Assembly: GCA_965263455.1 (NCBI GenBank)
Contig: CBDHHN010000004.1
Location: 1,550,001-1,614,000 of the forward strand
DNA from: CADEDH01 sp965263455
GTDB lineage: Bacteria > Actinomycetota > Acidimicrobiia > Acidimicrobiales > SZUA-35
Length of the DNA stretch: 64,000 nucleotides
Reading direction: 5' to 3'
A program made the translations under genes and the position numbers. The notes beneath the pieces were generated by a model. The model saw only the letters and a program-made list of their open reading frames with translations, was not told where the DNA came from and ran no database searches. This document shows, one piece after another, positions 60,633 through 64,000 of the stretch (position 1 is its first letter; each line of letters begins with the position of its first letter).

Positions 60633-61556
60633 GTGCTGGAGACCGCGGGTAGCGACGGAAACGGGTTGTGGGGGCCGGAGGACTACGGGACGGCCTCGTC
60701 GGTGGCCACCCTGCACCGGGTGGCGATGCGCCGCCCGGGAGCCATCCTCGGCGCCGACCACGAGCGGTGGCACTACACCGGACCCGTCGACCCCGAACGG
60801 CTGCTCGCCCAGTACGAGGAGTTCGCCCGGCTGGTGACGGCGTCGGGGGCCCACATCGAGTGGCTCGACGGGCCGAACGCCGAACCGCCCGACGACGACC
60901 TGGCCGACTCGGTGTTCGTGTACGACCCGTCGTTCATGATCCCCGACGGTGCCATCGTGCTGCGCCCCGGCAAGGCCCTACGCCAGGCCGAGGCCGCACT
61001 CCACCACCGCTTCTACCAGGACCGGATCCCCATCGTCGGCACCATCGAGGCCCCGGCCCTGGTCGAGGGCGGGGACCTGTTCTGGTTGGACGGGACGACC
61101 CTCGCCGCCGGACGGGGATTCCGCACCGACCAGGCCGGCATCGACCAGCTGCGGGCCATCGTCGAACCCCACGGGATCACGGTGGAGGCCTTCGACCTTC
61201 CCTATCTCCACGGCCCCGCCGCCTGCCTCCACCTGTTGTCGGTCATCAGCCCCCTCGACGTCGACCTGGCCCTGGTCCACGCCCCGCTGGTGCCGACCGC
61301 CCTCCACCAGCGGATGGAGGAGCTGGGCTACGAGCTGCTCCCGGCCCCGGCCGAGGAGTTCGAGGCCAGCCTCGGCCTCAACCTCAACGTCCTGGCCACC
61401 GGCCCCCGGCGATGCATCGCCGTCGACGGGTTCCCCGGCACCGTCGAGGTCCTGCAGGGGGCCGGGTGCGAGGTCGAGACCTTCACCGCCGACGCCCTCT
61501 GCATCCCCCACGAAGGCGGGCCCACCTGCCTGACCCGGCCCCTGCTCCGCCGCTGA
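60633..61556 (+). CDS. Amidinohydrolase of the DDAH/arginine deiminase superfamily
   Basis: 307 residues from GTG 60633. Catalytic-type motifs: EGGD at 145-148, H200 in AACLHLLSVISPLDVDLALVH, and the nucleophile C299 in GPTCLTRPL near the C-terminus. This fits the Cys-His-Glu set of dimethylarginine dimethylaminohydrolase and related guanidine-modifying enzymes; whether the substrate is dimethylarginine or another guanidino compound is open. A box TACCCT 7 nt before the GTG supports the start; a longer frame begins at 60567. Confidence 0.87.
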   Translation: MLETAGSDGNGLWGPEDYGTASSVATLHRVAMRRPGAILGADHERWHYTGPVDPERLLAQYEEFARLVTASGAHIEWLDGPNAEPPDDDLADSVFVYDPSFMIPDGAIVLRPGKALRQAEAALHHRFYQDRIPIVGTIEAPALVEGGDLFWLDGTTLAAGRGFRTDQAGIDQLRAIVEPHGITVEAFDLPYLHGPAACLHLLSVISPLDVDLALVHAPLVPTALHQRMEELGYELLPAPAEEFEASLGLNLNVLATGPRRCIAVDGFPGTVEVLQGAGCEVETFTADALCIPHEGGPTCLTRPLLRR

Positions 61557-61598
61557 GGGCGCGATCCGGTTCGGATTGGGAACGGCGTCGTACGTCAC

Positions 61599-61637
61599 TA
61601 CCGTGATGACGGCGCGGGGTGGTTGTTCGAACGAACA
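61599..61637 (+). promoter_or_regulatory. -10-like TACCGT and inverted repeat TGTTCG-AA-CGAACA before the small membrane gene
   Basis: TACCGT at 61599-61604 and a perfect 6-bp inverted repeat with two-base centre at 61624-61637, directly before the AGGA ribosome site of the gene at 61646. It may be an operator in the leader. Confidence 0.35.
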
Positions 61638-61645
61638 GGACCGCC

Positions 61646-61912
61646 GTGACCGCCGAACTCCTCGATTCCCCGCCGCCGACGCCGCCTCCGCCCCGGCCGT
61701 CCCGGGCGCTGGTCCGCCGGTTCCGCACCGTTGCCCGCGACCTGATCCAGGCCCCGGGTGACCACACCCCGCTGTTCCTGCGCCGCCGGGTCTGGGCCCT
61801 GCTGGGTTCGCTGGCCTTCGCCGTAGCCCCCTACGTCTACCTCGCCCTCGCCGACCGGGGGACGGCGGGGTCGGTCCCCCCGGCCCCCGTCACCGTCGAG
61901 CAGAACCGGTAG
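61646..61912 (+). CDS. Small single-helix membrane protein
   Basis: 88 residues from GTG 61646, with AGGA 5 nt upstream. A Pro-rich start (SPPPTPPPPRPSRAL), a basic stretch, and one predicted membrane helix (WALLGSLAFAVAPYVYLALA, about 50-69), then a short Pro/Val tail. No family recognised. It converges with the glycosyltransferase cluster, 27 nt away. A longer frame starts at 61619. Confidence 0.5.
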   Translation: MTAELLDSPPPTPPPPRPSRALVRRFRTVARDLIQAPGDHTPLFLRRRVWALLGSLAFAVAPYVYLALADRGTAGSVPPAPVTVEQNR

Positions 61913-61939
61913 ACCGAGCGCCCGGGTCGGGCCGAAGGG

Positions 61940-62863
61940 TCAGATTCCCCGGCCGAACCGGTGGGCGGCGGCCAGGACGAGGCCCGGGGGGATCCCGGCG
62001 GCAACGGCCAGGGCCACGGGCAGCCGACGCTCCAGCGGGTACCGGCGAGCCACCGCCACCACCGTGGCCAGGGCCCGACGGCGCTGGCCCATGGCGGCCT
62101 GGGCCACCGCCCGCTGGCCCTCGATCCGGGCCCAGCCACGGGAGTCGCCGACAAACTCGGGGTACTTGGCCAGCAGGTAGGCCAGGGCCTCGTCGATCAT
62201 CCGCCAGCGTTCGAAGAAGAACGAGGCGCCGTGCCACCACACCCGGACCAGGGGTTCGGGGGCGACGGCGATGGTGCCGAGGCGGGCGGTGCGCAGGAAC
62301 AGGTCGTAGTCCTCGGCGTACCCGCCCGGGATCTCCTCGTCGACCAGCCCGATCTCGTCGACCAACCAGTCCCGCTCCACCAGCCAGCTCGAGGGATGGA
62401 CCTCGGTCATGCGGTTGTGGAGGAAGCCCTCGAAGGTGAGTCGGCCCGGGTCGGGAATGCGGACGGTGTCCTGATCCTGGTAGCGGATCCGGATCCCGGT
62501 GCAGGCGGCCCGGGCCCCGATGGCCTCCAGGGCCTCGAACTGGCGGTGGAGCTTGCCCGCCAGCCATTCGTCGTCGTCGTCGCAGAAGGCGATCCAGGTG
62601 TTGGAGGCCTTGTCGACTCCGCTGTTGCGGGCGCCGGGCAGACCCGGGGTCCTGGCGTTGGTGGTGACCAGCACCCGCCGGTTGCCGTCGTCGAACTCCA
62701 GGGTGCGGTCGGGCTCGCTGCGGTCGAACACCACGATGACCTCGAGGTCGTCGTCGAGGTCCTGGTTCACCACCGAGTCGATGGCTCGGCGCAGCAGGCG
62801 GGGTCGGTCGCGGGTGGCGATGACCACCGTGGTCGACCGGCCGGGGCGGCGGGCCCTGCTCAT
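61940..62863 (-). CDS. Family 2 glycosyltransferase
   Basis: 307 residues from ATG 62863. GT-A fold: TVVIATRDRPRLLRRAIDSVV at the start, then ARNSGVDKASNTWIAFCDDDDEW with the metal-binding DxD, and an acceptor-side EIPGGYAEDYDLFLRTARLG. The C-terminal ~60 residues are hydrophobic and may sit at the membrane. The start overlaps the stop of the upstream gene (ATGA), so the three glycosyltransferase genes form one operon. Probably involved in a cell-surface polysaccharide. Confidence 0.9.
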   Translation of the reverse strand: MSRARRPGRSTTVVIATRDRPRLLRRAIDSVVNQDLDDDLEVIVVFDRSEPDRTLEFDDGNRRVLVTTNARTPGLPGARNSGVDKASNTWIAFCDDDDEWLAGKLHRQFEALEAIGARAACTGIRIRYQDQDTVRIPDPGRLTFEGFLHNRMTEVHPSSWLVERDWLVDEIGLVDEEIPGGYAEDYDLFLRTARLGTIAVAPEPLVRVWWHGASFFFERWRMIDEALAYLLAKYPEFVGDSRGWARIEGQRAVAQAAMGQRRRALATVVAVARRYPLERRLPVALAVAAGIPPGLVLAAAHRFGRGI

Positions 62864-63420
62864 CGGATCACCCGCTCGTCCCGCGGCAGACCGACGGGCG
62901 TGGCCAGGCCCAGGAGGTCGTCGACGACTCGACCGAACTCGGCCACCCCGGCTGCCACCGGACCGCCGGTGGGGATGAGGAACGAGTCGGCGTCGGCCAG
63001 GGCCTGGTCGAGCAGGGGTGCCAGCTCGTCGGTCTCGAACCGGACCCGGGCCAGCCCGGCCCGGTCGAGATGGCGGGAGAAGCGGATCTGATGGCCGTCG
63101 ACGTGCTCGCCCCGCTCCGGGTCGCGGGGGACGACCAGAGGCACCCGACCGGCGGCTCTGGCCTCCATCACGGTGGCCGGACCCCCGTGGGCCACCACGG
63201 CGGCGGCCGAGCTGAACAGCGAGCACAACCGGGCGTAGGGGATGAGCTCATCGCTCTGGGCGTGGCGGGTACGCTCCGCCGAACCCCGCTGGATGACGAC
63301 CCGGGCCTCGGGGTGCCCGGCCGCCCAGTCGTCCATCCAGGCGACCAGGCGGTCGAAGCGGTGGTGGTCGGTGCCGACCGACACCACCACGAGGGGGCCG
63401 GACGAAGGATCGAGGCTCAT
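62860..63420 (-). CDS. ALG13/EpsE-like glycosyltransferase, catalytic half
   Basis: 186 residues. It has the GT-B C-terminal domain of the GT28 type: PLVVVSVGTDHHRFDRLVAWMDD, then YARLCSLFSSAAAVVAHGGPATVMEARAAGRVPLVVPRD with the UDP-sugar-binding HGG segment, and the conserved GEHVDGHQ. The missing acceptor half is supplied by the adjacent ALG14-like gene, with which it overlaps by 1 nt. Together they form a split enzyme for a lipid-linked sugar. Confidence 0.85.
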   Translation of the reverse strand: MSLDPSSGPLVVVSVGTDHHRFDRLVAWMDDWAAGHPEARVVIQRGSAERTRHAQSDELIPYARLCSLFSSAAAVVAHGGPATVMEARAAGRVPLVVPRDPERGEHVDGHQIRFSRHLDRAGLARVRFETDELAPLLDQALADADSFLIPTGGPVAAGVAEFGRVVDDLLGLATPVGLPRDERVIR

Positions 63421-63929
63421 CAGTACACCGGTCCGATCAAGACGCTGTCGGGGTAGAGGCGCTGCTGCTCGGGCCACTGGGTCAGGAACCGGGTCGACAG
63501 GGGCCGGCACAGGCGGCCGGTGAGGGTCCGGCTGTCGATGCGGTCGTAGACCTCGAGGAACACGGTCGGGATCCGGCGGCGGCGGGCCTCCACGAAGAAC
63601 GGGAAGGCCACGGCGGCGCCGGTCGAGACCACGACGTCCGGCTCGTACTGGTGCAGCACCCGGTAGGCCAGGAACCAGTTGCGGACGGCGTTGCGCACGT
63701 TGCGGGTGGTCGGGTGATGGGCCGGGACCAGGTACTCGTCACCCAGCTTGGAGCGGGCGTCGGGCTGGTCGAAGGTGACCCACAGTCGATCGTGGTGCTG
63801 CCACCAGGGACGAAGCTCCAGGAGCTGGGCCAGGTGCCCGCCGCCGGAGCCGACGAGCAGGACCCGGGCCCGCTCGCCGTGCTCGGTCGGGGACCCGAGG
63901 AGGGGGTCGCTGCCCGGCGCGTCGTTCAT
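63420..63929 (-). CDS. ALG14/EpsF-like glycosyltransferase, membrane-anchoring half
   Basis: 169 residues. Family marks: VLLVGSGGGHLAQLLELRPWW, then RNVRNAVRNWFLAYRVLHQYEPDVVVSTGAAVAFPFF and IPTVFLEVYDRIDSRTLTGRL. Such proteins bind the lipid acceptor and recruit the ALG13-like catalytic half, encoded immediately downstream. Its start overlaps the stop of the gene that enters from the right edge. Confidence 0.88.
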   Translation of the reverse strand: MNDAPGSDPLLGSPTEHGERARVLLVGSGGGHLAQLLELRPWWQHHDRLWVTFDQPDARSKLGDEYLVPAHHPTTRNVRNAVRNWFLAYRVLHQYEPDVVVSTGAAVAFPFFVEARRRRIPTVFLEVYDRIDSRTLTGRLCRPLSTRFLTQWPEQQRLYPDSVLIGPVY

Positions 63930-64000
63930 CGCAGGCGGTATCGGTCGACGAGCGGCCCGACTGAAGGCCGAACCGGTGGTCTCCGCCTCCCGGGCCCCGG
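63926..64000 (-). CDS. C-terminus of an upstream gene of the glycosyltransferase operon (partial)
   Basis: Reading the minus strand from 64000, 24 codons without stop end in TGA at 63926, which overlaps the ATG of the ALG14-like gene (ATGA). The visible end (VGPLVDRYRLR) is too short to identify. The overlap is the main support. Confidence 0.45.
   Translation of the reverse strand, partial: PGPGRRRPPVRPSVGPLVDRYRLR

Noticed and set aside
61624..61637. SOS (LexA) box
   Set aside because: The inverted repeat reads TGTTCG-AA-CGAACA; actinobacterial LexA sites have GAAC before GTTC with a 4-base centre, the opposite order.

Overview
The window is very GC-rich DNA from a chromosome, most likely of an actinobacterium (Actinomycetota, possibly class Acidimicrobiia; this is inference from gene content and order, not a database result). 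The minus strand from 22.8 kb down to base 1 carries argS-lysA-hom-thrC-[AI-2E family protein]-rho-rpmE-[unknown]-prfA-prmC-[cNMP-binding]-rpiB-wecA/tagO-like-[AtpZ-like]-[AtpI-like]-atpB-atpE-atpF'-atpF-atpH-atpA-atpG-atpD. This is the superoperon order known from Mycobacterium tuberculosis, with thrB and the sua5-like gene missing from their usual places.

From 23.1 to 26.9 kb there is a tRNA-Arg(CCG), a large lipoprotein with an FG-GAP-like segment, and two minus-strand genes of unknown function, one carrying a GYF-like domain and an apparent frameshift. From 27.0 to 32.0 kb a plus-strand operon encodes a complete 2-oxo acid dehydrogenase complex (E1alpha, E1beta, E2, E3); the E1alpha frame is broken by a 4-bp TCAC duplication. 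Next come a lipoprotein made of a stand-alone SecDF P1-head domain, and a very large SF1 helicase fused to a C-terminal DUF559/Vsr-like nuclease domain, which could be a single-gene defence or repair enzyme. At 37.7-41.2 kb lie three dehydrogenases (MDR, SDR, ALDH).

From 41.3 to 43.7 kb is a probable extracytoplasmic redox module: a lipoprotein with two PF03640 repeats, a cupredoxin and a histidine-containing membrane protein. It ends in a clear intrinsic terminator. At 43.9-50.9 kb a giant SARP/BTAD-AAA-TPR regulator with a degenerate nucleotide-cyclase-like segment is divergent from a LuxD-like acyltransferase/thioesterase and an MMPL transporter, suggesting a regulated lipid synthesis/export unit. 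From 50.9 to 59 kb lie a dienelactone hydrolase, an OsmC-like protein, a fusion of two flavoproteins, a CadC-type wHTH-AAA regulator and a PIG-L/LmbE deacetylase. The promoters upstream of osmC and of the PIG-L gene share CTCCA direct repeats with an 11-bp period, each ending exactly 27 bp before a CATCGT box. This strongly suggests one regulon run by the neighbouring wHTH regulator. The window ends with a lipoprotein, a divergent monooxygenase/amidinohydrolase pair, a small membrane protein and a minus-strand glycosyltransferase cluster including an ALG13/ALG14-like pair.

A window-wide feature is a TAnnnT box 6-9 nt before the start codon of many first-in-operon genes, which is the expected signature of leaderless mRNAs.
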